A stretch of 64,000 nucleotides of DNA from Hyaloperonospora brassicae (Eukaryota > Oomycota > Peronosporomycetes > Peronosporales > Peronosporaceae), in contig CANTFL010001218.1 of assembly GCA_947650285.1 (NCBI GenBank), forward strand, positions 43,792-107,791. Direction: 5' to 3'. Within the stretch, counting starts at the first letter, position 1, and each line of letters starts with the position of its first letter. The notes under the pieces were generated by a model. That model was not told where the DNA came from, did not search any database, and was given only the letters and a program-made list of their open reading frames with translations. The translations under genes were made by a program, and so were the position numbers. This document shows, in pieces, positions 49,701 to 62,885 of the stretch.

Positions 49701-51000
49701 TGATCAGGTATGTGATCGCGGATCGTGATCATTGATCAGGTAGGTGATCGCGATCAAGTTGGTGTGGAGCACACCATGTGATCCGTGATCAGCAAGGCGA
49801 TCACGATCAGGAAGTGATCGAGATCGTGATCAGTGATCAGGTATGTGATCGCGATCGTGATCATTGATCAGGTAGGTGATCGCGATCAAGTTGGTGTGGA
49901 GCACACCATGTGATCCGCGATCAGCAAGGCGACCACGATCAGGAAGCGATCGGGATCGTGATCAGTGATCAGGTATGTGACAAAGAAATAGGTGGTGATC
50001 GCGATCAAGTTGGTGTGGAGCACACCATGTGATCCGCGATCAGCAAGGCGATCACGATCAGGAAGTGATCGGGATCGTGATCAGTGATCAGGTATGTGAT
50101 CGCGATCGTGATCATTGATCAGGTAGGTGATCGCGATCAAGTTGTGTGGAGCACACCATGTGATCCGCGATCAGCAAGGCGATCACGATCAGGAAGCGAT
50201 CGAGATCGTGATCAGCGATCAGGTATGTGATCAGCAAGGCGATCATGATCAGGTGGTGATCGCGATCAAGTTGGTGTGGAGCACACCATGTGATCCGTGA
50301 TCAGCAAGGCGATCACGATCAGGAAGCGATCGGGATCGTGATCAGTGATCAGGTATGTGATCGCGATCGTGATCAGTGATCAGGTAGGTGATCGCGATCA
50401 AGTTGGTGTGGAGCACACCATGTGATCCGCGATCAGCAAGGCGATCACGATCAGGAAGCGATCGGGATCGTGATCAGTGATCAGGTATGTGATCGCGATC
50501 GTGATCATTGATCAGGTAGGTGATCGCGATCAAGTTGGTGTGGAGCACACCATGTGATCCGCGATCAGCAAGGCGATCACGATCAGGAAGCGATCGGGAT
50601 CGTGATCAGTGATCAGGTATGTGATCGCGATCGTGATATGATCAGGAGGTGATCGCGATCAAGTTGGTGTGGAGCACACCATGTGATCCGCGATCAGCAA
50701 GGCGATCACGATCAGGAAGCGATCGAGATCGTGATCAGTGATCAGGTATGTGATCAGAAGGCGATAGATCAGGTGGTGATCGCGATCAAGTTGGTGTGGA
50801 GCACACCATGTGATCCGCGATCAGCAAGGCGATCACGATCAGGAAGCGATCGAGATCGTGATCAGTGATCAGGTATGTGATCGCGATCGTGATCATTGAT
50901 CAGGTATGTGATCGCGATCAAGTTGGTGTGGAGCACACCATGTGATCCGCGATCAGCAAGGCGATCACGATCAGGAAGCGATCGAGATCGTGATCAGTGA
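46771..51000. repeat. Transition zone, mixed 101- and 132-bp monomers
   Basis: The first clear 101-bp monomers (aggtatgtgatcgcgatcaa leading straight into subunit a) occur near 46,774 and 46,875. Long monomers dominate again until about 51,000. Odd fillers replace the extra unit at 48,815-48,830 and 49,199-49,214 (gatagatagg) and at 49,981-49,991 (caaagaaatagg), and b-derived fillers recur (for example 47,771 and 48,424). Confidence 0.8.
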
Positions 51001-54000
51001 TCAGGTATGTGATATGCGATCGCGATCAAGTTGGTGTGGAGCACACCATGTGATCCGCGATCAGCAAGGCGATCACGATCAGGAAGTGATCGAGATCGTG
51101 ATCAGTGATCAGGAGTGATCGCGATCGTGATCAGTGATCAGGTATGTGATCGCGATCAAGTTGGTGTGGAGCACACCATGTGATCCGCGATCAGCAAGGC
51201 GATCACGATCAGGAAGCGATCGAGATCGTGATCAGTGATCAGGTATGTGATCGCGATCAAGTTGGTGTGGAGCACACCATGTGATCCGCGATCAGCAAGG
51301 CGATCACGATCAGGAAGCGATCGAGATCGTGATCAGTGATCAGGTATGTGATCGCGATCGTGATCAGTGATCAGGTAGGTGATCGCGATCAAGTTGGTGT
51401 GGAGCACACCATGTGATCCGCGATCAGCAAGGCGATCACGATCAGGAAGCGATCGAGATCGTGATCAGTGATCAGTGATCAGGTATGTGATCGCGATCAA
51501 GTTGGTGTGGAGCACACCATGTGATCCGCGATCAGCAAGGCGATCACGATCAGGAAGCGATCGAGATCGTGATCAGTGATCAGGTATGTGATCGCGATCA
51601 AGTTGGTGTGGAGCACACCATGTGATCCGCGATCAGCAAGGCGATCACGATCAGGAAGCGATCGAGATCGTGATCAGTGATCAGGTATGTGATCGCGATC
51701 AAGTTGGTGTGGAGCACACCATGTGATCCGCGATCAGCAAGGCGATCACGATCAGGAAGCGATCGAGATCGTGATCAGTGATCAGGTATGTGATCGCGAT
51801 CAAGTTGGTGTGGAGCACACCATGTGATCCGCGATCAGCAAGGCGATCACGATCAGGAAGCGATCGGGATCGTGATCAGTGATCAGGTATGTGATCGCGA
51901 TCAAGTTGGTGTGGAGCACACCATGTGATCCGCGATCAGCAAGGCGATCACGATCAGGAAGCGATCGAGATCGTGATCAGTGATCAGGTATGTGATCGCG
52001 ATCAAGTTGGTGTGGAGCACACCATGTGATCCGCGATCAGCAAGGCGATCACGATCAGGAAGCGATCGGGATCGTGATCAGTGATCAGGTATGTGATCGC
52101 GATCAAGTTGGTGTGGAGCACACCATGTGATCCGCGATCAGCAAGGCGATCACGATCAGGAAGCGATCGAGATCGAGATCGTGATCAGTGATCAGGTATG
52201 TGATCGCGATCAAGTTGGTGTGGAGCACACCATGTGATCCGCGATCAGCAAGGCGATCACGATCAGGAAGCGATCGAGATCGTGATCAGTGATCAGGTAT
52301 GTGATCGCGATCAAGTTGGTGTGGAGCACACCATGTGATCCGCGATCAGCAAGGCGATCACGATCAGGAAGCGATCGAGATCGTGATCAGTGATCAGGTA
52401 TGTGATCGCGATCAAGTTGGTGTGGAGCACACCATGTGATCCGCGATCAGCAAGGCGATCACGATCAGGAAGCGATCGAGATCGAGATCGTGATCAGTGA
52501 TCAGGTATGTGATCGCGATCAAGTTGGTGTGGAGCACACCATGTGATCCGCGATCAGCAAGGCGATCACGATCAGGAAGCGATCGAGATCGTGATCAGTG
52601 ATCAGGTATGTGATCGCGATCAAGTGGTGTGGAGCACACCATGTGATCCGCGATCAGCAAGGCGATCACGATCAGGAAGCGATCGAGATCGTGATCAGTG
52701 ATCAGGTATGTGATCGCGATCAAGTTGGTGTGGAGCACACCATGTGATCCGCGATCAGCAAGGCGATCACGATCAGGAAGCGATCGAGATCGTGATCAGT
52801 GATCAGGTATGTGATCGCGATCAAGTTGGTGTGGAGCACACCATGTGATCCGCGATCAGCAAGGCGATCACGATCAGGAAGCGATCGAGATCGTGATCAG
52901 TGATCAGGTATGTGATCGCGATCAAGTTGGTGTGGAGCACACCATGTGATCCGCGATCAGCAAGGCGATCACGATCAGGAAGCGATCGAGATCGTGATCA
53001 GTGATCAGGTATGGTGATCGCGATCAAGTTGGTGTGGAGCACACCATGTGATCCGCGATCAGCAAGGCGATCACGATCAGGAAGCGATCGAGATCGTGAT
53101 CAGTGATCAGGTATGTGATCGCGATCAAGTTGGTGTGGAGCACACCATGTGATCCGCGATCAGCAAGGCGATCACGATCAGGAAGCGATCGAGATCGTGA
53201 TCAGTGATCAGGTATGTGATCGCGATCAAGTTGGTGTGGAGCACACCATGTGATCCGCGATCAGCAAGGCGATCACGATCAGGAAGCGATCGAGATCGTG
53301 ATCAGTGATCAGGTATGTGATCGCGATCAAGTTGGTGTGGAGCACACCATGTGATCCGCGATCAGCAAGGCGATCACGATCAGGAAGTGATCGGATCGTG
53401 ATCAGTGATCAGGTATGTGATCGCGATCGTGATCAGTGATCAGGTATGTGATCGCGATCAAGTTGGTGTGGAGCACACCATGTGATCCGCGATCAGCAAG
53501 GCGATCACGATCAGGAAGCGATCGGGATCGTGATCAGTGATCAGGTGATCATGGTCATGGTGATCGCGATCAAGTTGGTGTGGAGCACACCATGTGATCC
53601 GCGATCAGCAAGGCGATCACGATCAGGAAGCGATCGAGATCGTGATCAGTGATCAGGTATGTGATCGCGATCAAGTTGGTGTGGAGCACACCATGTGATC
53701 CGCGATCAGCAAGGCGATCACGATCAGGAAGCGATCGAGATCGTGATCAGTGATCAGGTATGTGATCGCGATCAAGTTGGTGTGGAGCACACCATGTGAT
53801 CCGCGATCAGCAAGGCGATCACGATCAGGAAGCGATCGAGATCGTGATCAGTGATCAGGTATGTGATCGCGATCAAGTTGGTGTGGAGCACACCATGTGA
53901 TCCGCGATCAGCAAGGCGATCACGATCAGGAAGCGATCGAGATCGTGATCAGTGATCAGGTATGTGATCGCGATCAAGTTGGTGTGGAGCACACCATGTG

Positions 54001-55829
54001 ATCCGCGATCAGCAAGGCGATCACGATCAGGAAGCGATCGAGATCGTGATCAGTGATCAGGTATGTGATCGCGATCAAGTTGGTGTGGAGCACACCATGT
54101 GATCCGCGATCAGCAAGGCGATCACGATCAGGAAGCGATCGGATCGTGATCAGGATCAGGTATGTGATCGAGATCGTGATCAGTGATCAGGTAGGTGATC
54201 GCGATCAAGTTGGTGTGGAGCACACCATGTGATCCGCGATCAGCAAGGCGATCACGATCAGGAAGCGATCGAGATCGTGATCAGTGATCAGGTATGTGAT
54301 CGCGATCAAGTTGGTGTGGAGCACACCATGTGATCCGCGATCAGCAAGGCGATCACGATCAGGAAGCGATCGTGATCGTGATCATGTGATCGGATCGTGA
54401 TCAGTGATCAGGTATGTGATCGCGATCAAGTTGGTGTGGAGCACACCATGTGATCCGCGATCAGCAAGGCGATCACGATCAGGAAGCGATCGAGATCGTG
54501 ATCAGTGATCAGGTATGTGATCGCGATCAAGTTGGTGTGGAGCACACCATGTGATCCGCGATCAGCAAGGCGATCACGATCAGGAAGCGATCGAGATCGT
54601 GATCAGTGATCAGGTATGTGATCGCGATCAAGTTGGTGTGGAGCACACCATGTGATCCGCGATCAGCAAGGCGATCACGATCAGGAAGCGATCGAGATCG
54701 TGATCAGTGATCAGGTATGTGATCGCGATCAAGTTGGTGTGGAGCACACCATGTGATCCGCGATCAGCAAGGCGATCACGATCAGGAAGCGATCGAGATC
54801 GTGATCAGTGATCAGGTATGTGATCGCGATCAAGTTGGTGTGGAGCACACCATGTGATCCGCGATCAGCAAGGCGATCACGATCAGGAAGCGATCGAGAT
54901 CGTGATCAGTGATCAGGTATGTGATCGCGATCAAGTTGGTGTGGAGCACACCATGTGATCCGTGATCAGCAAGGCGATCACGATCAGGAAGCGATCGAGA
55001 TCGTGATCAGTGATCAGGTATGTGATCGCGATCAAGTTGGTGTGGAGCACACCATGTGATCCGCGATCAGCAAGGCGATCACGATCAGGAAGCGATCGAG
55101 ATCGTGATCAGTGATCAGGTATGTGATCGCGATCAAGCTGGTGTGGAGCACACCATGTGATCCGCGATCAGCAAGGCGATCACGATCAGGAAGCGATCGA
55201 GATCGTGATCAGTGATCAGGTATGTGATCGCGATCAAGTTGGTGTGGAGCACACCATGTGATCCGCGATCAGCAAGGCGATCACGATCAGGAAGCGATCG
55301 AGATCGTGATCAGTGATCAGGTATGTGATCGCGATCGTGGTGGAGCACACCATGTGATCCGCGATCAGCAAGGCGATCACGATCAGGAAGCAGATCGAGA
55401 TCGTGATCAGTGATCAGGTATGTGATCGCGATCAAGTTGGTGTGGAGCACACCATGTGATCCGCGATCAGCAAGGCGATCACGATCAGGAAGCGATCGAG
55501 ATCGTGATCAGTGATCAGGTATGTGATCGCGATCAAGTTGGTGTGGAGCACACCATGTGATCCGCGATCAGCAAGGCGATCACGATCAGGAAGCGATCGA
55601 GATCGTGATCAGTGATCAGGTATGTGATCGCGATCAAGCTGGTGTGGAGCACACCATGTGATCCGCGATCAGCAAGGCGATCACGATCAGGAAGCGATCG
55701 AGATCGTGATCAGTGATCAGGTATGTGATCGCGATCAAGCTGGTGTGGAGCACACCATGTGATCCGCGATCAGCAAGGCGATCACGATCAGGAAGCGATC
55801 GAGATCGTGATCAGTGATCAGGTATGTGA

Positions 55830-57425
55830 TCGCGACAGCTGGGTGGAGCACACCATGTGATCCGCGATCAGCAAGGCGATCACGATCAGGAAGCGATCGA
55901 GATCGTGATCAGTGATCAGGTATGTGATCGCGACACGTTGGTGTGGAGCACACCATGTGACCCGCGATCAGCAAGGCGATCACGATCAGGAAGCGATCGA
56001 GATCGTGATCAGTGATCAGGTATGTGATCGCGATCTGCTGGTGTGGAGCACACCATGGGATCCGCGATCAGCAAGGCGATCACGATCAGGAAGCGATCGG
56101 GATCGTGATCAGTGATCAGGTATGTGATCGCGACACGCTGGTGTGGAGCACACCATGTGATCCGTGATCAGCAAGGCGATCACGATCAGGAAGCGATCGA
56201 GATCGTGATCAGTGATCAGGTATGTGATCGCGATCGGTTGGTGTGGAGCACACCATGTGATCCGCGATCAGCAAGGCGATCACGATCAGGAAGCGATCGA
56301 GATCGTGATCAGTGATCAGGTATGTGATCGCGATCAGCTGGTGTGGAGCACACCATGTGATCCGCGATCAGCAAGGCGATCACGATCAGGAAGCGATCGT
56401 GATCGTGATCAGTGATCAGGTATGTGATCGCGATCAAGTTGGTGTGGAGCACACCATGTGATCCGCGATCAGCCAGGGCGATCGCGATCAGGAAGCGAAG
56501 ATCGAGATCGTGATCAGTGATCAGGTATGTGATCGCGATCAAGTGGTGTGGAGCACACCATGTGATCCGCGATCAGCAAGGCGATCACGATCAGGAAGCG
56601 ATCAAGATCGAGATCGTGATCAGTGATCAGGTATGTGAACGCGATCTGTTGGTGTGGAGCACACCGGGATCCGCGATCAGCTAGGCGATCACGATCAGGT
56701 AGCGATCGAGATCGTGATCAGTGATCAGGTATGGGATCGCGACAGTTGGTGTGGAGCACACCATGTGATCCGCGATCGCAGGCGATCACGATCAGGAAGC
56801 GATCGAGATCGTGATCAGTGATCAGGTATGTGATCGAGACTGTTGGTGTGGAGCACACCATGTGATCCGCGATCAGCAAGGCGATCACGATCAGGAAGCG
56901 ATCGAGATCGTGATAAGTGATCAGGCAGTGATCGCGTCGCTGGTGTGGAGCACACCATGTGATCCGCGATCAGCTAGGCGATCACGATCAGGAAGCGATC
57001 GAGATCGTGATCAGTGATCAGGTATGTGATCGCGACAAGTTGGTGTGCAGCACACCATGTGATCCATGACCAGCTAGGCGATCACGATCAGGAAGCGATC
57101 TAGATCGTGATCAGCGGATCAGGGACGGATCAGGCTGGTGTGGAGGCACACCATGTGATCCGCGATCGGCAAGGCGATCACGATCAGAAGCGATCACGAC
57201 TGTAGCGATCGAGATCGTGATCAGTGATCAGGTATGAGATCGCGAACAAAATGCCAGGAGCACACCATGTGATCCGCGATTTTCAAGGCGATCACGATCA
57301 GGAAGCGATCGGGATCGTGATCGTGATCAGTGATCAGGTATGTGATCGCGATCAAGTTGGTGTGGAGTACACCGCGTGATCCCGCGATCGGTGCGGCGAT
57401 CACGATCAAGGAAGCATCGAGATCG
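55830..57425. repeat. Island of diverged monomers inside the young domain
   Basis: Monomers here carry many more substitutions and indels than on either side: dyad neighbours such as cgacagctgggtgg (55,834), cagccagggcgatc (56,469), caccgggatccgcg (56,663), catgaccagctagg (57,065), gcggatcagggacggatcag (57,113) and gaacaaaatgccaggagc (57,244). The basic order and length (about 100 bp) persist. Monomers at 55,912-56,400 run at 100 bp. Flanking monomers are nearly uniform. Confidence 0.85.
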
Positions 57426-60400
57426 TGATCAGTGATCAGGTATGTGATCGCGATCAAGTTGGTGTGGAGCACACCATGTGATCCGCGATCAGCAAGGCGA
57501 TCACGATCAGGAAGCGATCGAGATCGTGATCAGTGATCAGGTATGTGATCGCGATCAAGTTGGTGTGGAGCACACCATGTGATCCGCGATCAGCAAGGCG
57601 ATCACGATCAGGAAGCGATCGAGATCGTGATCAGTGATCAGGTATGTGATCGCGATCAAGTTGGTGTGGAGCACACCATGTGATCCGCGATCAGCAAGGC
57701 GATCACGATCAGGAAGCGATCGAGATCGTGATCAGTGATCAGGTATGTGATCGCGATCAAGTTGGTGTGGAGCACACCATGTGATCCGCGATCAGCAAGG
57801 CGATCACGATCAGGAAGCGATCGAGATCGTGATCAGTGATCAGGTATGTGATCGCGATCAAGCTGGTGTGGAGCACACCATGTGATCCGCGATCAGCAAG
57901 GCGATCACGATCAGGAAGCGATCGAGATCGTGATCAGTGATCAGGTATGTGATCGCGATCAAGTTGGTGTGGAGCACACCATGTGATCCGCGATCAGCAA
58001 GGCGATCACGATCAGGAAGCGATCGAGATCGTGATCAGTGATCAGGTATGTGATCGCGATCAAGTTGGTGTGGAGCACACCATGTGATCCGCGATCAGCA
58101 AGGCGATCACGATCAGGAAGCGATCGAGATCGTGATCAGTGATCAGGTATGTGATCGCGATCAAGCTGGTGTGGAGCACACCATGTGATCCGCGATCAGC
58201 AAGGCGATCACGATCAGGAAGCGATCGAGATCGTGATCAGTGATCAGGTATGTGATCGCGATCAAGTTGGTGTGGAGCACACCATGTGATCCGCGATCAG
58301 CAAGGCGATCACGATCAGGAAGCGATCGAGATCGTGATCAGTGATCAGGTATGTGATCGCGATCAAGTTGGTGTGGAGCACACCATGTGATCCGCGATCA
58401 GCAAGGCGATCACGATCAGGAAGCGATCGAGATCGTGATCAGTGATCAGGTATGTGATCGCGATCAAGCTGGTGTGGAGCACACCATGTGATCCGCGATC
58501 AGCAAGGCGATCACGATCAGGAAGCGATCGAGATCGTGATCAGTGATCAGGTATGTGATCGCGATCAAGCTGGTGTGGAGCACACCATGTGATCCGCGAT
58601 CAGCAAGGCGATCACGATCAGGAAGCGATCGAGATCGTGATCAGTGATCAGGTATGTGATCGCGATCAAGTTGGTGTGGAGCACACCATGTGATCCGCGA
58701 TCAGCAAGGCGATCACGATCAGGAAGCGATCGAGATCGTGATCAGTGATCAGGTATGTGATCGCGATCAAGTTGGTGTGGAGCACACCATGTGATCCGCG
58801 ATCAGCAAGGCGATCACGATCAGGAAGCGATCGAGATCGTGATCAGTGATCAGGTATGTGATCGCGATCAAGTTGGTGTGGAGCACACCATGTGATCCGC
58901 GATCAGCAAGGCGATCACGATCAGGAAGCGATCGAGATCGTGATCAGTGATCAGGTATGTGATCGCGATCAAGTTGGTGTGGAGCACACCATGTGATCCG
59001 CGATCAGCAAGGCGATCACGATCAGGAAGCGATCGAGATCGTGATCAGTGATCAGGTATGTGATCGCGATCAAGTTGGTGTGGAGCACACCATGTGATCC
59101 GCGATCAGCAAGGCGATCACGATCAGGAAGCGATCGAGATCGTGATCAGTGATCAGGTATGTGATCGCGATCAAGTTGGTGTGGAGCACACCATGTGATC
59201 CGCGATCAGCAAGGCGATCACGATCAGGAAGCGATCGAGATCGTGATCAGTGATCAGGTATGTGATCGCGATCAAGTTGGTGTGGAGCACACCATGTGAT
59301 CCGCGATCAGCAAGGCGATCACGATCAGGAAGCGATCGAGATCGTGATCAGTGATCAGGTATGTGATCGCGATCAAGTTGGTGTGGAGCACACCATGTGA
59401 TCCGCGATCAGCAAGGCGATCACGATCAGGAAGCGATCGAGATCGTGATCAGTGATCAGGTATGTGATCGCGATCAAGTTGGTGTGGAGCACACCATGTG
59501 ATCCGCGATCAGCAAGGCGATCACGATCAGGAAGCGATCGAGATCGTGATCAGTGATCAGGTATGTGATCGCGATCAAGTTGGTGTGGAGCACACCATGT
59601 GATCCGCGATCAGCAAGGCGATCACGATCAGGAAGCGATCGAGATCGTGATCAGTGATCAGGTATGTGATCGCGATCAAGTTGGTGTGGAGCACACCATG
59701 TGATCCGCGATCAGCAAGGCGATCACGATCAGGAAGCGATCGAGATCGTGATCAGTGATCAGGTATGTGATCGCGATCAAGCTGGTGTGGAGCACACCAT
59801 GTGATCCGCGATCAGCAAGGCGATCACGATCAGGAAGCGATCGAGATCGTGATCAGTGATCAGGTATGTGATCGCGATCAAGCTGGTGTGGAGCACACCA
59901 TGTGATCCGCGATCAGCAAGGCGATCACGATCAGGAAGCGATCGAGATCGTGATCAGTGATCAGGTATGTGATCGCGATCAAGTTGGTGTGGAGCACACC
60001 ATGTGATCCGCGATCAGCAAGGCGATCACGATCAGGAAGCGATCGAGATCGTGATCAGTGATCAGGTATGTGATCGCGATCAAGCTGGTGTGGAGCACAC
60101 CATGTGATCCGCGATCAGCAAGGCGATCACGATCAGGAAGCGATCGAGATCGTGATCAGTGATCAGGTATGTGATCGCGATCAAGTTGGTGTGGAGCACA
60201 CCATGTGATCCGCGATCAGCAAGGCGATCACGATCAGGAAGCGATCGAGATCGTGATCAGTGATCAGGTATGTGATCGCGATCAAGTTGGTGTGGAGCAC
60301 ACCATGTGATCCGCGATCAGCAAGGCGATCACGATCAGGAAGCGATCGAGATCGTGATCAGTGATCAGGTATGTGATCGCGATCAAGTTGGTGTGGAGCA

Positions 60401-62789
60401 CACCATGTGATCCGCGATCAGCAAGGCGATCACGATCAGGAAGCGATCGAGATCGTGATCAGTGATCAGGTATGTGATCGCGATCAAGCTGGTGTGGAGC
60501 ACACCATGTGATCCGCGATCAGCAAGGCGATCACGATCAGGAAGCGATCGAGATCGTGATCAGTGATCAGGTATGTGATCGCGATCAAGTTGGTGTGGAG
60601 CACACCATGTGATCCGCGATCAGCAAGGCGATCACGATCAGGAAGCGATCGAGATCGTGATCAGTGATCAGGTATGTGATCGCGATCAAGTTGGTGTGGA
60701 GCACACCATGTGATCCGCGATCAGCAAGGCGATCACGATCAGGAAGCGATCGAGATCGTGATCAGTGATCAGGTATGTGATCGCGATCAAGTTGGTGTGG
60801 AGCACACCATGTGATCCGCGATCAGCAAGGCGATCACGATCAGGAAGCGATCGAGATCGTGATCAGTGATCAGGTATGTGATCGCGATCAAGTTGGTGTG
60901 GAGCACACCATGTGATCCGCGATCAGCAAGGCGATCACGATCAGGAAGCGATCGAGATCGTGATCAGTGATCAGGTATGTGATCGCGATCAAGTTGGTGT
61001 GGAGCACACCATGTGATCCGCGATCAGCAAGGCGATCACGATCAGGAAGCGATCGAGATCGTGATCAGTGATCAGGTATGTGATCGCGATCAAGTTGGTG
61101 TGGAGCACACCATGTGATCCGCGATCAGCAAGGCGATCACGATCAGGAAGCGATCGAGATCGTGATCAGTGATCAGGTATGTGATCGCGATCAAGTTGGT
61201 GTGGAGCACACCATGTGATCCGCGATCAGCAAGGCGATCACGATCAGGAAGCGATCGAGATCGTGATCAGTGATCAGGTATGTGATCGCGATCAAGTTGG
61301 TGTGGAGCACACCATGTGATCCGCGATCAGCAAGGCGATCACGATCAGGAAGCGATCGAGATCGTGATCAGTGATCAGGTATGTGATCGCGATCAAGTTG
61401 GTGTGGAGCACACCATGTGATCCGCGATCAGCAAGGCGATCACGATCAGGAAGCGATCGAGATCGTGATCAGTGATCAGGTATGTGATCGCGATCAAGTT
61501 GGTGTGGAGCACACCATGTGATCCGCGATCAGCAAGGCGATCACGATCAGGAAGCGATCGAGATCGTGATCAGTGATCAGGTATGTGATCGCGATCAAGT
61601 TGGTGTGGAGCACACCATGTGATCCGCGATCAGCAAGGCGATCACGATCAGGAAGCGATCGAGATCGTGATCAGTGATCAGGTATGTGATCGCGATCAAG
61701 TTGGTGTGGAGCACACCATGTGATCCGCGATCAGCAAGGCGATCACGATCAGGAAGCGATCGAGATCGTGATCAGTGATCAGGTATGTGATCGCGATCAA
61801 GTTGGTGTGGAGCACACCATGTGATCCGCGATCAGCAAGGCGATCACGATCAGGAAGCGATCGAGATCGTGATCAGTGATCAGGTATGTGATCGCGATCA
61901 AGTTGGTGTGGAGCACACCATGTGATCCGCGATCAGCAAGGCGATCACGATCAGGAAGCGATCGAGATCGTGATCAGTGATCAGGTATGTGATCGCGATC
62001 AAGTTGGTGTGGAGCACACCATGTGATCCGCGATCAGCAAGGCGATCACGATCAGGAAGCGATCGAGATCGTGATCAGTGATCAGGTATGTGATCGCGAT
62101 CAAGCTGGTGTGGAGCACACCATGTGATCCGCGATCAGCAAGGCGATCACGATCAGGAAGCGATCGAGATCGTGATCAGTGATCAGGTATGTGATCGCGA
62201 TCAAGTTGGTGTGGAGCACACCATGTGATCCGCGATCAGCAAGGCGATCACGATCAGGAAGCGATCGAGATCGTGATCAGTGATCAGGTATGTGATCGCG
62301 ATCAAGTTGGTGTGGAGCACACCATGTGATCCGCGATCAGCAAGGCGATCACGATCAGGAAGCGATCGAGATCGTGATCAGTGATCAGGTATGTGATCGC
62401 GATCAAGTTGGTGTGGAGCACACCATGTGATCCGCGATCAGCAAGGCGATCACGATCAGGAAGCGATCGAGATCGTGATCAGTGATCAGGTATGTGATCG
62501 CGATCAAGTTGGTGTGGAGCACACCATGTGATCCGCGATCAGCAAGGCGATCACGATCAGGAAGCGATCGAGATCGTGATCAGTGATCAGGTATGTGATC
62601 GCGATCAAGTTGGTGTGGAGCACACCATGTGATCCGCGATCAGCAAGGCGATCACGATCAGGAAGCGATCGAGATCGTGATCAGTGATCAGGTATGTGAT
62701 CGCGATCAAGTTGGTGTGGAGCACACCATGTGATCCGCGATCAGCAAGGCGATCACGATCAGGAAGCGATCGAGATCGTGATCAGTGAT

Positions 62790-62885
62790 CAGGTAGTGAT
62801 CGCGATCTGGTGGAGCACACCTGATCCGCGATCAGCAAGGCGATCACGATCAGGCGATCGAGATCGTGATCAGGTATGTGATCGC
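62790..62885. repeat. Single deletion-bearing monomer
   Basis: One monomer has lost several short pieces (aggtagtgatcgcgatctgg, cacacctgatcc, atcaggcgatcgag, gatcaggtatg). Its neighbours on both sides are perfect 101-bp copies. It may be a real local event or a cluster of consensus errors. Confidence 0.75.
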
